Part shown: positions 29,273-39,042 of the stretch, in pieces
How positions within the stretch are numbered: the stretch's first letter is position 1
Layout: the number at the start of each line of letters is the position of its first letter
Origin: a virus
Strand: one strand, 5' to 3'
Virus record (IMG/VR): IMGVR_UViG_3300033153_009271
Location: 1-52,549 of that record
DNA: 52,549 bases
Made by a program: the position numbers and the translations under genes
Notes under the pieces: generated by a model
What the model saw: the letters and a program-made list of their open reading frames with translations, nothing else
The model's database searches: none
Told to the model about the DNA's origin: nothing

Positions 29273-30811
29273 ATGCCACCCAATGCATATAACCTGAAAT
29301 CCTCAAACCTTAAGGGACAAATCCCAGAAGTCACTGGAGAGGTCTACTTCGTGAATAACACGAATGGCAACTCTAATGCTGATGGTAGTCTTCATAATCC
29401 TTTCTCTTCGATCGAGAACGCGTTCAATGTCGCCGGTCTTTCGTCAGGTGATGCAATCATCTGTACAGAGGGACATGCGGAAACTGTCTCTGGTGCCGCC
29501 GGAATTGTCGCCGACGTCGCCGGTGTTCGCGTTATTGGTATTGGAGAGGGGGCAGCAACTCCAACGATTACTTTCTCAGCGACAGCATCCACAATCACTG
29601 CCACTGCTGCGAGTATTACGTTCGAGAACTTCATTATTATACCGAGTATCGACTCGGTTGTGAGTCCATTTGTCGTTTCGGCGGCAGATGTGACTATTGG
29701 GACTAAGGAACGTCCCGTTCAATTCCGCGATGCTTCTTCAACCGTGGAAATGGTACGAGGCATCCTTACAACCGCTGCAGCAGACAACTTTAATGCAAAC
29801 ATCATTTATAAAGGCTACACAGGAGGAGATGCTGGCGTGAATGCAATCCGACTTGTCGGTTGCGACAACGCGAACATTAATGTGGACTACTACGGAGTGG
29901 TAACTACCGGTGTAGTTGAATTCCACACAACCCCATGTACCAACGTGCATGTTACCGGACGGTTCTATGTTCACGGTACAACTGACCTCTCGTTGAATGT
30001 TGTTGACACTGTTACCGGTTCAACATGGTCTGTCGATGCCTTTGATGCAACTGCGGATGTTGAATTCTCTGGAGGTGATGCGGCGGCCGTTGCGTCTGAT
30101 GACGTAGCGACCATCCTCACTGAAATTGGAGGAGACGACGCTACAACGACTGACAGTCTTAATGGTAAGATCGGTACTGACACCGAAATGGCTGACAATT
30201 CGCTCTATGATCTGCTTGGCTCTGGATCGAAGACTCTCGACCTATCGGCAGCGATTGGCTCATCAGTAGACGGAGCCACAACGGATACCCTTCATGGGAA
30301 GGTTGGAACCGATACTGAAATGGCTGACCACTCCCTATATGATCTTACAACTGGCGCAGACGGCTACTTTGTACCCGGTCTTGGTTTCAAAGTAACTAAG
30401 ACTCAGGATGCCACAGCGGCAACCGATGACCTCTTTGATGTCACTGGAAAGGTAGCTATTACACTCTGGATCGGCGAAGTGATCGCGGCAATTACTAATG
30501 ATTCAATTGATCTTGACCTTCGTGTCAAGACATCAAATGAGCCACTTGTTGCTCAGACGGTCATTGATAATGATGGTGTCGGAACTCACTACCTTGTTGA
30601 TGGTGATGTGGGTTCGACCCTGAATGCTGGAGATGCTCCTACAACAGATGTTGCTTGGAGTGCCACCGGGGCAAACTCTCCGATTATTATCAACGGAACT
30701 AACACCATTGAGAGCGCTATTACAGGTACCCCAACTGGCTCTGATGCAATTCTTTGGGAACTGTGGTATCTCCCACTTGAATCTGGTGCTTCCGTAGCTG
30801 CAGCCGCCTAG
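29273..30811 (+). CDS. Beta-helix virion structural protein with C-terminal repeats, 512 aa
   Basis: The first 250 residues look like a right-handed beta-helix (VYFVNNTNGNSNADGSLHNP start, then repeated short strands rich in Ala/Thr/Val). Two copies of a motif close to K(I/V)GTDTEMAD(N/H)SLYDL follow near residues 300 and 345, then a beta-sandwich-like end. No catalytic site was identified. It is probably a capsid or head fibre/decoration protein. The leader is TTTCTTTCCATTTCTGACCT. Confidence 0.65.
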   Translation: MPPNAYNLKSSNLKGQIPEVTGEVYFVNNTNGNSNADGSLHNPFSSIENAFNVAGLSSGDAIICTEGHAETVSGAAGIVADVAGVRVIGIGEGAATPTITFSATASTITATAASITFENFIIIPSIDSVVSPFVVSAADVTIGTKERPVQFRDASSTVEMVRGILTTAAADNFNANIIYKGYTGGDAGVNAIRLVGCDNANINVDYYGVVTTGVVEFHTTPCTNVHVTGRFYVHGTTDLSLNVVDTVTGSTWSVDAFDATADVEFSGGDAAAVASDDVATILTEIGGDDATTTDSLNGKIGTDTEMADNSLYDLLGSGSKTLDLSAAIGSSVDGATTDTLHGKVGTDTEMADHSLYDLTTGADGYFVPGLGFKVTKTQDATAATDDLFDVTGKVAITLWIGEVIAAITNDSIDLDLRVKTSNEPLVAQTVIDNDGVGTHYLVDGDVGSTLNAGDAPTTDVAWSATGANSPIIINGTNTIESAITGTPTGSDAILWELWYLPLESGASVAAAA

Positions 30812-30823
30812 TTTGAGGCTCCA

Positions 30824-30849
30824 CTCAGTCCCGCTTCTGCGGGATTGAG
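30824..30849 (+). other. Stable intergenic hairpin
   Basis: CTCAGTCCCGC, loop TTCT, GCGGGATTGAG: 11 bp with one G-U pair. A second small stem (TGGGG/CCCCA) follows. No T run, so likely an mRNA processing or stability element. Confidence 0.5.
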
Positions 30850-30894
30850 ATGGGGTCTCACCCCAATCTCCTATCACTTACCCCCTTTACTCTC

Positions 30895-31665
30895 ATGGCA
30901 GAGCTAAAAATGAAGCAGTATCGTAAGCTGCAATCTCTAGGCGCAGAACCAATACCGCGTCCGAGTGATATTAATTTCGCTGATAACCTATCATTACAAA
31001 AGACTCCTGGCAGACATCATAGGCCAGAATTTAGAGAGTGTGGTACATATCTACACCCAAATCTAATTGCGTATCGCTTGCGCGTCGCTAAGGATAGAAT
31101 CAAGAGATTCGATGCAATGATCGCTACAGATACAGAGATGAAGAAGTATTCATCAAACCGTACAATTTTAGAAGATAACGTGAGAACTGAGCAGAAGAAT
31201 CTACGTGAAACTATTAATGGTAAGACACCGATTGGAAAAATCCTACGCTCAGAAGAGCGTGATTACCCATACCGTATTGTTGGTATGGACTACGTATCTA
31301 TCCTTGAAGACTTTGAAGAGGCAGAAGCAGAGGATCACGATGTTCAGGTAACGATACAGAAGCCCGAGATTGTTGATGAGACAGTAGAGGAGCGTACTGT
31401 TATCGATGTGACAGATTCTCCGGTGAATCCAAATGCATCTTGGGAGGAGGTTCAGGCGATGAGTGATAGAGATATGCGAGAGTTTTGTAGAGCTATAGAC
31501 CTTGATGTTCATCACGCCACAGGAAGAGACAAGCGTTTGGAAGCCATCCGTGAAAAACTGTTAGGTGCTGAGCCTGTAAATCCGAACGAACCTGATGATG
31601 TCGCAAAAGCTGCTGCTGCAGCAACTTCTACTCCGAGAGAGGATCTATCTTCTGATGATGAATAA
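30895..31665 (+). CDS. Hypothetical structural-region protein with SAP/Rho-N-like C-terminus
   Basis: 256 aa from the ATG at 30895 after TTACCCCCTTTACTCTC. The N-terminal half is basic and helical. The stretch AMSDRDMREFCRAIDLDVHH plus RLEAIREKLL matches the short two-helix SAP/Rho-N-like fold seen in phage head-gene clusters, and the end is acidic and disordered. It lies between the capsid genes and the head-tail adaptor. Function unknown. Confidence 0.65.
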   Translation: MAELKMKQYRKLQSLGAEPIPRPSDINFADNLSLQKTPGRHHRPEFRECGTYLHPNLIAYRLRVAKDRIKRFDAMIATDTEMKKYSSNRTILEDNVRTEQKNLRETINGKTPIGKILRSEERDYPYRIVGMDYVSILEDFEEAEAEDHDVQVTIQKPEIVDETVEERTVIDVTDSPVNPNASWEEVQAMSDRDMREFCRAIDLDVHHATGRDKRLEAIREKLLGAEPVNPNEPDDVAKAAAAATSTPREDLSSDDE

Positions 31666-31679
31666 TCTTTGTTTCTCCT

Positions 31680-32477
31680 ATGACTGATTATAACTTCAAT
31701 ACATTCGGCGATGTAGTAACAGAAGCATATAATGAGATGTCTCTTAATAGCTCGAATCCAGTCGCCGGTCTTGGGCAATCAGACATGGAAAAGTGGGCTA
31801 ACAGATTTAGTAAAATATTTATCGAGAAGACTCGACTGAAGACGCAGGACGCCACGTGGACTTTCCGCACGGTTGCGGATACTACTCTGGCGTCCGACGC
31901 GGCTTCTGGTGCTACATCACTTTCAATGACATCGGCGACTGGTTTTCCAACTACTGGTGGGCTTGTGTTGCTTGACAATATCCCTTATGTGTATACTGCT
32001 ATTGTTGGTACTACAATGACGGTCTCGGCCATTGCTAGAGGATTTGATGCTGGAGATAGTATGCAACTTGGGTATGCGCTACCAACTAACTTTGGGAAAC
32101 CTCGATCATTCTTCGTTGATGGTGCTCTTTATAGGTATGCGAAATGGGGTGTGGAAGAGAATGTAGAAGCAAGGTTCTTCTCTATCTTCTCGACATATAT
32201 AGTATTGCCGCCTTCGATGGGTGCGGGTAGTGATGTGACTGTGAGTTATTACAAGAAGGCAACGAATACTCTTACGAGTACTAGCACGATGGAAATCTAT
32301 CAAATGTGGGATGCTTATGTGATTTATCGTTTGGCCGCGCGGGGGTATCGCAAACTCTATGATTCAGGTAAGGCTTCCGAATATGAAGCTCTTGCTAGAG
32401 AGATGCTTAATGCAGCTCGCTCCCAGATTGCGACTGAGGATGATTCTGTACATCGTTCCTTTTCACCAGGTTGGTAA
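31680..32477 (+). CDS. Probable head-tail adaptor protein
   Basis: 265 aa. Helical N- and C-terminal segments flank a beta-rich insertion (ASGATSLSMTSATGFPTTGG...), the design of P22 gp4-like and related adaptors. WDAYVIYRLAARGYRKLYDSG near the end is the helical clamp that packs on the portal. Its stop codon overlaps the next gene start (TAATG). Assignment rests on layout and position. Confidence 0.65.
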   Translation: MTDYNFNTFGDVVTEAYNEMSLNSSNPVAGLGQSDMEKWANRFSKIFIEKTRLKTQDATWTFRTVADTTLASDAASGATSLSMTSATGFPTTGGLVLLDNIPYVYTAIVGTTMTVSAIARGFDAGDSMQLGYALPTNFGKPRSFFVDGALYRYAKWGVEENVEARFFSIFSTYIVLPPSMGAGSDVTVSYYKKATNTLTSTSTMEIYQMWDAYVIYRLAARGYRKLYDSGKASEYEALAREMLNAARSQIATEDDSVHRSFSPGW

Positions 32478-34216
32478 TGCCTAGAGAGAAGTTACTCGTC
32501 GGCGAACATATGGCGGGTGGTCTGAACCTAGCCGCGGGAGAGAAGAATGTGGGAGAAGAACAGAATATTGAGTCTCGTCATATGTCGTATTCTCCTGATG
32601 GAGCTGTAGTTGCGAGTCTTGGGTATTCAATGCCGTCTGCTTGGACAGTAGCGGAGACTGGGGAGGGGATTGATGGTCTCTATGAGATGGGAGAATACCC
32701 GCTTGTGTTCAAAGCTGTAAACGGCAAGATTCTCTATACGAATGCGACGACAGTGGATTGGATGGAGGCGGATACAGGAATATCCTTGACGAAGGATAAC
32801 CCTGTGTTCTTCACCGAGTTCCGTGGGAATATCTACTACTGCAATGGTGTGGAAGATGCAGGTGTGATTGCTGTAGGAAGACTGGACACTGCTATAACAG
32901 TTGCTTCTACTACGATTGAACTTGCAGATGATAATGGATTCAGATTTAACAATGGTGTAGATAAGGTTTATATTGAAGGAGACGAGATTGATTATACTGC
33001 TGTATCGACTGATGATCTTACGACTGTAACGAATATCACTGCCTCTCACGATGCGGATACATATGTCACACAGGCGCGGACTATCACTGCTCCAGCGAGT
33101 ACCTCATTAAAATGCAAGACTATGGCGATGTGGCAGAGCACTCTTTGGCTTGGTGGCCTTTCTGATTTTCCGGGTGCTATTCCATATAGTAAAAGCACTA
33201 CAAATATTGGGAATGTAGACAATGTGAAGGATTTTACGGATGACAATAACTATCTGCTACGCAAGGGTGCGGTAACAGCATTGCTTCCTACGCGTGATCG
33301 TCTCTACGTCTTCTCTGAAAAGGAGGTGTATTATATTACGATTGAGATTACCTCCAATGGTTTGCGTGTTTTCTCTGAGATTCGTCTCTTCACACCGAAT
33401 TATGGAACCCCTAATGCATTTACAGTGGAGGAGATGGAGGATGTCGTGACGTTTTATACTGGAGATCGCTTCATTCGTATTGGATATGATCCAGATATTG
33501 ATCAACTCCTTCCTGATGAAAAATTTGATGAAGAGGTTTATCCTATCCTTGATATATCACGTCGATACCCGCAAACTGCAGCACGTCTTAAATATATTCC
33601 TCACGAAAAGAAAAATAGGCTTACTCTGAATATTGATGGCAAACTAAAAACTATCACCTATGATAATAGGCTTGATGAGTATAGCTATCCAGATGAACAA
33701 GATGTGGCATTTTATGTCGCGTTCGATGGTTTCACGTACTTTGGAAATCCAGATGATGACAAGGTATATAGGGTTGGAGGTGACTATGAAGCGGACGGTC
33801 TTGCAGTTCCTCATTCTTATACTACAGGCCGATATGATCTTGGAGATCGTAATTCGAAGTTTTTTAGAGATGGAGTGATTGAGGGATTTATTGGCGCGAA
33901 CACTACAATCAATTTTGAAGTGCTTATAAATGATGTGGTAGTCGGTGGGATACGAACGATTACCGGTCAGACTCATGGAGACTTAGCTTCTAATGCTAAA
34001 GCGATAGGAGATCTTCTTGTTGGATCTGGTACGGAGGTTGGTGGTGGTGGTGATACAACAGCTTTGTATCCTTTCAGATATCCGTTCGTTATTGCCGGAC
34101 GAGGCGAAGATATCAAGTTACGTTTCTCTTCTTTTACAGAAGGTTCAACATGGGCCATCGATAAGTGGCAAGTCAGTGTTGTTCTCTTCGATGATGTACC
34201 AGACACCGCATATTAA
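32477..34216 (+). CDS. Tail stabilisation / tubular protein (P22 gp10-like)
   Basis: 579 aa. It is beta-propeller-like, with repeated segments such as TLWLGGLSDFPGAIPYSKS and RDRLYVFSEKEVYYITI that recur in podovirus tail needle-hub and nozzle proteins. It would form the short tail extending from the adaptor ring. The ATG at 32477 overlaps the adaptor stop by one base; a TTG at 32471 is less likely. It ends against a convergent HNH gene (4-bp overlap). Confidence 0.75.
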   Translation: MPREKLLVGEHMAGGLNLAAGEKNVGEEQNIESRHMSYSPDGAVVASLGYSMPSAWTVAETGEGIDGLYEMGEYPLVFKAVNGKILYTNATTVDWMEADTGISLTKDNPVFFTEFRGNIYYCNGVEDAGVIAVGRLDTAITVASTTIELADDNGFRFNNGVDKVYIEGDEIDYTAVSTDDLTTVTNITASHDADTYVTQARTITAPASTSLKCKTMAMWQSTLWLGGLSDFPGAIPYSKSTTNIGNVDNVKDFTDDNNYLLRKGAVTALLPTRDRLYVFSEKEVYYITIEITSNGLRVFSEIRLFTPNYGTPNAFTVEEMEDVVTFYTGDRFIRIGYDPDIDQLLPDEKFDEEVYPILDISRRYPQTAARLKYIPHEKKNRLTLNIDGKLKTITYDNRLDEYSYPDEQDVAFYVAFDGFTYFGNPDDDKVYRVGGDYEADGLAVPHSYTTGRYDLGDRNSKFFRDGVIEGFIGANTTINFEVLINDVVVGGIRTITGQTHGDLASNAKAIGDLLVGSGTEVGGGGDTTALYPFRYPFVIAGRGEDIKLRFSSFTEGSTWAIDKWQVSVVLFDDVPDTAY

Positions 34217-34704
34217 TGCTTAATCTTATCTCTATATATCTGGCAACAATCATGACACCAATCTTGGTGGGTATCTCCTCTATATACGGAATGATCACGT
34301 TTCCTCCAATAAAAATTGCTTCTTGGGAGGGTATTTTTACAATGATGGCATTGTTTGTCAGTGCTTCCATAGTAGTATCTCGCGTGCGCACGTTGATGTT
34401 TGGTATGATTAGTTACCTCAAGGTTCTCAATATTGTTATTAAGAATATTGCCATCAATATGATGAACGTATTCCTTCCGCGTCAACTTTCTCCCAAGGTG
34501 ATCTTCCATGATCTTCCTGTGAAGAAGTTTTCTCTTCTTGCCTACTTTAATACAAAGATATCCTTGCTCATTAGGCCATCCTTCGCCTGGCATACGATTT
34601 ATTCTGTCCAATCTGCCGTAGAGACGTTTTCTGTCATAATGAATGCTGCAATATCCTTTTGCCAAGACCTCTTTGGGGCAGTTATCAACAGAACACGTAT
34701 TCAT
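34213..34704 (-). CDS. Free-standing HNH homing endonuclease, inserted antisense
   Basis: 163 aa on the minus strand within the plus-strand tail operon. The N-terminal module CSVDNCPKEVLAKGYCSIHY matches those at 22361 and 10450. The HNH core is YVHHIDGNILNNNIENLEV, and a zinc cluster (CHHC ... CHDC) closes the protein. Its own promoter gives a leaderless mRNA. Such genes move between phages by cutting uninterrupted loci. The insert replaces an intergenic gap and breaks no gene. A long hydrophobic plus-strand frame on the same DNA is its shadow. Confidence 0.88.
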   Translation of the reverse strand: MNTCSVDNCPKEVLAKGYCSIHYDRKRLYGRLDRINRMPGEGWPNEQGYLCIKVGKKRKLLHRKIMEDHLGRKLTRKEYVHHIDGNILNNNIENLEVTNHTKHQRAHARYYYGSTDKQCHHCKNTLPRSNFYWRKRDHSVYRGDTHQDWCHDCCQIYRDKIKH

Positions 34705-34710
34705 ACGGTG

Positions 34711-34740
34711 ATGTTACCTTCTATTCATTACTAAAGTCAA
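34711..34740 (-). promoter_or_regulatory. Promoter of the HNH gene (leaderless)
   Basis: On the minus strand TTGACT (34740-34735), an 18-bp spacer and TAACAT (34716-34711). The ATG at 34704 begins 6 bases after the -10 box, that is at about position +1. Confidence 0.6.
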
Positions 34741-34742
34741 TT

Positions 34743-36065
34743 ATGGCTAATATTACTACACCACAGGATGTTAAATCTGGCGACAAGACAACGTTGGCCG
34801 TGAATATTACTGCTACTCAAACGTCAGGGATTAAATTTTCTGCTATTACACGCAATGGAACAACAACGAACTGGCAAACGGAATCTGGTATTGCCGAGAT
34901 TAGAGAGGTTGTTGGTGGTGATGAGAAAGTTGAGTGGATGAGCTTTAACGGATTGACAGTCAATTCAGATAGTTCTATTACGCTAACCGCTGCTGGCGTT
35001 GGTCGTGGGCTTGATCCTACGGCAGACAACCTTACCGCGTCTGGTACTGGTCAGGCATTCTCCAAGAATGCTGAGGTGAGGCTTGTTGTCTATCATCACT
35101 CATTGAACCAGAAAGCAGATGTGGATCGGGCAAATACTTTCTCTAAGGATCAGACATTCACAGAGGATATTGACATGGCAGCCAACAAGGAGTTGCGATT
35201 TGATACTCAGGAGAAAATCTACTCTGATGGAGTTGATCTTATACTTGCTTCTAGGACCACAGCAGCAACATCGCTGGAAGATCTTGCCGCTGCCGCAGGA
35301 ACAGATGAGAAAAGTAAGGTATCATCTAATGATACCAATACAGGATATCTTTCTGAGAAGATTACTGGTGGGGATGGTATTACTGTGACGGAGATCAATG
35401 ATGCAGGGGATGAAGATTTGGATATTGATGTGGAACTTGCTACGGACTCTGGGCTGGAATTTTCCAGCAACAAGTTGAGGGCAAAAGTGAAAACTAATGG
35501 TGGAGTTACGAGAGACAGTGATGGATTATCTGTTGATCTCAGTAATGAAGTTCTTGTCATTCCGAAGTATTCAAATACTGCCGATTCAACAACCGTTGTC
35601 AGCACTACATCGGAGACGGATTTGGATAAGTATTACACAATTCCAGCGAATGATCTTGCCATTGGTGATGTGTATAGAATGAAAGCCAGTCTAATAATCA
35701 GCACAGCAAGCGGCGGTTCTGGTCACATGACACTACGTTTGAAATTCGGAAGCACAACACTCGCCACATGGGTAGATTATCAGGATACAAGTACCCCGGG
35801 AGATGATGTTCTTGAAATTGAAGCGTGCTTCATTTGCAGGACAATAGGTGGGACAGGAACGATAAGCCCTGTCATGAAAATGATTTTGGAGGGTTCTGTG
35901 AACTGGCAGCTTGGAAATACTTTCTTCTCTTCTCCGACACCTGTCACTGTAGATACTACAGCGAATGCAGCATTCAAACTCACTGCTCAACCTGAAAACA
36001 ACAGTGTAAACGATTCTGCGATTTTGCGGAACATTATTATTGAAAAGGTTATTAACCCTAATTAG
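34743..36065 (+). CDS. Tail fibre/appendage-like structural protein, 440 aa
   Basis: The start ATG at 34743 (MANITTPQDVKSG) replaces a longer frame that would overlap the HNH gene. The protein is Thr/Ser/Asp-rich. It contains fibre-type phrases (NKELRFDTQEKIYSDGVDLIL; NGGVTRDSDGLSVDL) typical of phage fibre shafts, and ends in a beta-sandwich-like domain. It is probably a tail spike, collar fibre or receptor-binding accessory. Confidence 0.65.
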   Translation: MANITTPQDVKSGDKTTLAVNITATQTSGIKFSAITRNGTTTNWQTESGIAEIREVVGGDEKVEWMSFNGLTVNSDSSITLTAAGVGRGLDPTADNLTASGTGQAFSKNAEVRLVVYHHSLNQKADVDRANTFSKDQTFTEDIDMAANKELRFDTQEKIYSDGVDLILASRTTAATSLEDLAAAAGTDEKSKVSSNDTNTGYLSEKITGGDGITVTEINDAGDEDLDIDVELATDSGLEFSSNKLRAKVKTNGGVTRDSDGLSVDLSNEVLVIPKYSNTADSTTVVSTTSETDLDKYYTIPANDLAIGDVYRMKASLIISTASGGSGHMTLRLKFGSTTLATWVDYQDTSTPGDDVLEIEACFICRTIGGTGTISPVMKMILEGSVNWQLGNTFFSSPTPVTVDTTANAAFKLTAQPENNSVNDSAILRNIIIEKVINPN

Positions 36066-36067
36066 TT

Positions 36068-39040
36068 ATGGCTACTGGACTTACACCGGCTGAACGAAGA
36101 GGTCTGGATAGAGCTCGTAGGAATATAGCGTCCGGTACAGCAAACCAGGCGGCCAGAGATCTAGTGGCTCGTGCGGATGCTTTGGCACAGCAAAGCTTGC
36201 CTAGTAGAACTCCAACTGTGCCGATTCAACAATCGATTGGCCCTATACGAACCCCAGATCCGACTCTGACTCCACAGCAGAAAGCTGATTTGGTTGCGGC
36301 TGGTGTACCACCAAGTATCGATCCAAGTAATCTACTGAGTGGTGGTAGGAGTGGTCGTAGGGCTGCACAGGAAGATGTCACAAGACAACGACAGCAGCGG
36401 CCAGATGTGGGAATACGGCCCGGGCAATTCGGAGAGATCGATGAAGCAGCGGGAGAGCGTGTTGTGTTTAAAGTTGTTGATCCTAAAAATCCGGCCGCAG
36501 GGACAAGAGCATATGTGGAAGATGCAGAAGGGAACATATTGAGAGATGCAGGTCCAGTGTTCTCACCAGGACAGCGAACCGCTGAGACGCAGCAACCGGC
36601 AGGGGCACCATTACAGAGTCCTATTGCAAGGGCTGGTGGTGCACCAGGATTCAGCTTTACCCAAGGGCGATTCACAGAGCAAGATTATGCAGATCTGCAG
36701 CAGCAGCGTCAGCAGGATATCAATGCCATTAATATTAGGAAATTGGTACCATTCACTAATAAGGAAGGTGTTACGGTATGGAGAAACGTCGATGATCCTG
36801 GTGAGACTGAAAAGCAAAGGAATGCTCTTAGGATTCAACATAGCCAGGAGGACATCGCACGTGGGGAAGCAAAGAGAGAATCGATGCGTGATAATCCACC
36901 AACTCCTTCTATTGAGACTATGATTAGTGGTCTGCCAGAGGATCAACAAGGACAGGCCTCATCTCTTTATCAGCCAATCTTTGATTATCTGGATCAAGCA
37001 GAAGCATCTGCATTTCAGCAGTATGGAAACTCCGCGAGGGCTATAGAAGTAGGAGATGCGATGCTTGAAAAGTATATCAATGAGACAAGTGACAGGCTTG
37101 CTACTTTTGCTGCACGCCATGATGTGTTTAATCAGACTATTCTGCAGAATCAACTTGATGCGTCTGAGAGACTACGTGATAACGAGAATGCAATAGTAAA
37201 CCGCAACTACGATAGAGCAGATAGTCTGCTTGAGAGACAGATTAGGGATCAGCAGGTTAAGAATGAGCGTGACCGTAAAGATCTCATGCTTGATCTGGCT
37301 ATTGGTAGTAGCAGTGCGGAATCCTCTGCGCATGTAGGGCGTGTATATGAAGCTCTAAAAGCCGGAGACCGTATACTCTCTGATCTTGTATCTGATAGGG
37401 CGTTCTTGAGCCGTGAAGCCTCAGAGAAGTCTCAGGAGGTTGAAAGGAACTTCTTGACTAATGAGAGTAATGCTTATGATAACTACAGAGCATCTGCTAT
37501 GCAGTTGGAGGATAAGATGTTCGACCGTGCGTTAGAGATCGATAAGACTGTGTTTAATTACACAAAGGACAGGAATGATGCGATCACGAAGATGGAGAAC
37601 GATTACTTGAAAGCATTCAGTGAGATAGCTGGCAAGCGTGCGGATGCCGCTGTGGAGAACAATAAGTTCGTGCAGACACAGATGCTTGAGATTGCTAAGT
37701 TCGAGCACAAGAAGGATAATGATAAGTTTAACCAAGTAATTGACCTTGAACGCCTTGATATTAGTCAGGGGAATCTGCAGGTCGCTCAGAGTAGGTACTC
37801 GCTTGATGTAGCGAAGTGGAATAAGACGTTTGATAAAGTCGACCTGAAATTGTCTGAGGCGATGGGTGGGCTCATGGTCAATGAGTATGGAGAGACTGTC
37901 CTTATTGATGGTTATCCGGGGTATATGCCGGGGGCTGGTGGCAGCTACTTTGATGACCCGAGGCTGGATAGCTTGTTCTTCTCTCCGGAAGATTTGTACT
38001 CACGTACGGCTGTGACATTCGGCAAGTGGTCTGGCACCATAGGTACGGGGGATATAATAAGCGGATCGCCAAATCATACTGGTGTGGATAAATATGCGAT
38101 TGATATCGATGGAATGGTTAATGATAAGATTACTCCATTCGTCAATGGATATGTGCAGGAGATTAATGCTCCGGGCTTTGCTAACTATGACCCAAACAGC
38201 CCATACGGGAACTTTGTTACTGCCGTTGACAATAATCGGAATGTCCATCTATACGCACACTTAGATAGGGTTAATTGTAATGAAGGTGATGAATTAAAGC
38301 GTGGCGTCCCGTTTGCTACCATGGGAGCAACTGGCAATGTTATTGACCTTGGTGGTGGCGGTTCGCATTTGCACTATAGGGTGACAGATATCGATGGCAA
38401 TCCTGTCCAGCTAGATAAGTTCATTCCTGCTAGCTCAGATACAGCCATTCCTCTCTCTGGGAAGAGTCCGTATGTGGACAACTTGTGGAATCAGATCACA
38501 GCGCAGAATCCGGGCTTATCAGCCCAGCGCAAAGCTGAGGAGATTATCTCTCGCGCCAACCTTGAAAGTGGTGGCAATCAGAAATTTGTGAATGCTGTCA
38601 AACAGCAGTTGGTTTACGAGTATGGGCAGGGGGATCTCTCAATCTTAGAGCCGTCATCAGAGAGCCGTGTTGCGGGCCTAACGCAGAAGAGGCAAGACGA
38701 AGTGGCTAGGAGTCTGATTGACTTCGAAGAGCGTCTTAGGATGGCAAGGACGAGTAAAGAAGCTGTCTCTATCGGAAAGGAAATTATGAAAGAGAATCGA
38801 GATATTCCTGTCGATCAAATCTATGCTCTCTATGAAACTCAGGGGTACTTCTTCTCTAATAAAACTGGTATGCCAATGCTTCTCAACTTGATACAGTCAC
38901 CATTCCTGGCTCCTTTGCTCGGCAAGGGGCAACAGGCTAGCACAGATATAATCCGCAACCTACGTGTACCGCGATTTGATCCAACAATCACATTGGGAGC
39001 CCAGTCAGGGCTGACCTCTCTTCCGCCTAACTTTAGATAG
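36068..39040 (+). CDS. Large virion protein with M23 (LytM-type) peptidase domain
   Basis: 990 aa. The N-terminal 200 residues are Pro/Gln-rich and disordered, followed by a long coiled-coil region (around 300-590). An M23 metallopeptidase follows: HTGVDKYAID (around residue 670, H and D zinc ligands), HLYAHL (around 728) and SHLHYRV (around 767, H-x-H). It probably travels in the virion and cuts peptidoglycan cross-links during DNA entry. The neighbouring 1447-aa protein is likely ejected with it. Confidence 0.85.
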   Translation: MATGLTPAERRGLDRARRNIASGTANQAARDLVARADALAQQSLPSRTPTVPIQQSIGPIRTPDPTLTPQQKADLVAAGVPPSIDPSNLLSGGRSGRRAAQEDVTRQRQQRPDVGIRPGQFGEIDEAAGERVVFKVVDPKNPAAGTRAYVEDAEGNILRDAGPVFSPGQRTAETQQPAGAPLQSPIARAGGAPGFSFTQGRFTEQDYADLQQQRQQDINAINIRKLVPFTNKEGVTVWRNVDDPGETEKQRNALRIQHSQEDIARGEAKRESMRDNPPTPSIETMISGLPEDQQGQASSLYQPIFDYLDQAEASAFQQYGNSARAIEVGDAMLEKYINETSDRLATFAARHDVFNQTILQNQLDASERLRDNENAIVNRNYDRADSLLERQIRDQQVKNERDRKDLMLDLAIGSSSAESSAHVGRVYEALKAGDRILSDLVSDRAFLSREASEKSQEVERNFLTNESNAYDNYRASAMQLEDKMFDRALEIDKTVFNYTKDRNDAITKMENDYLKAFSEIAGKRADAAVENNKFVQTQMLEIAKFEHKKDNDKFNQVIDLERLDISQGNLQVAQSRYSLDVAKWNKTFDKVDLKLSEAMGGLMVNEYGETVLIDGYPGYMPGAGGSYFDDPRLDSLFFSPEDLYSRTAVTFGKWSGTIGTGDIISGSPNHTGVDKYAIDIDGMVNDKITPFVNGYVQEINAPGFANYDPNSPYGNFVTAVDNNRNVHLYAHLDRVNCNEGDELKRGVPFATMGATGNVIDLGGGGSHLHYRVTDIDGNPVQLDKFIPASSDTAIPLSGKSPYVDNLWNQITAQNPGLSAQRKAEEIISRANLESGGNQKFVNAVKQQLVYEYGQGDLSILEPSSESRVAGLTQKRQDEVARSLIDFEERLRMARTSKEAVSIGKEIMKENRDIPVDQIYALYETQGYFFSNKTGMPMLLNLIQSPFLAPLLGKGQQASTDIIRNLRVPRFDPTITLGAQSGLTSLPPNFR

Positions 39041-39042
39041 CT

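Noticed and set aside
34216-34734. A 172-codon hydrophobic plus-strand frame after the tail gene
   Set aside because: The opposite strand encodes a complete HNH endonuclease with zinc and catalytic residues and a promoter. The hydrophobic frame is its antisense shadow.
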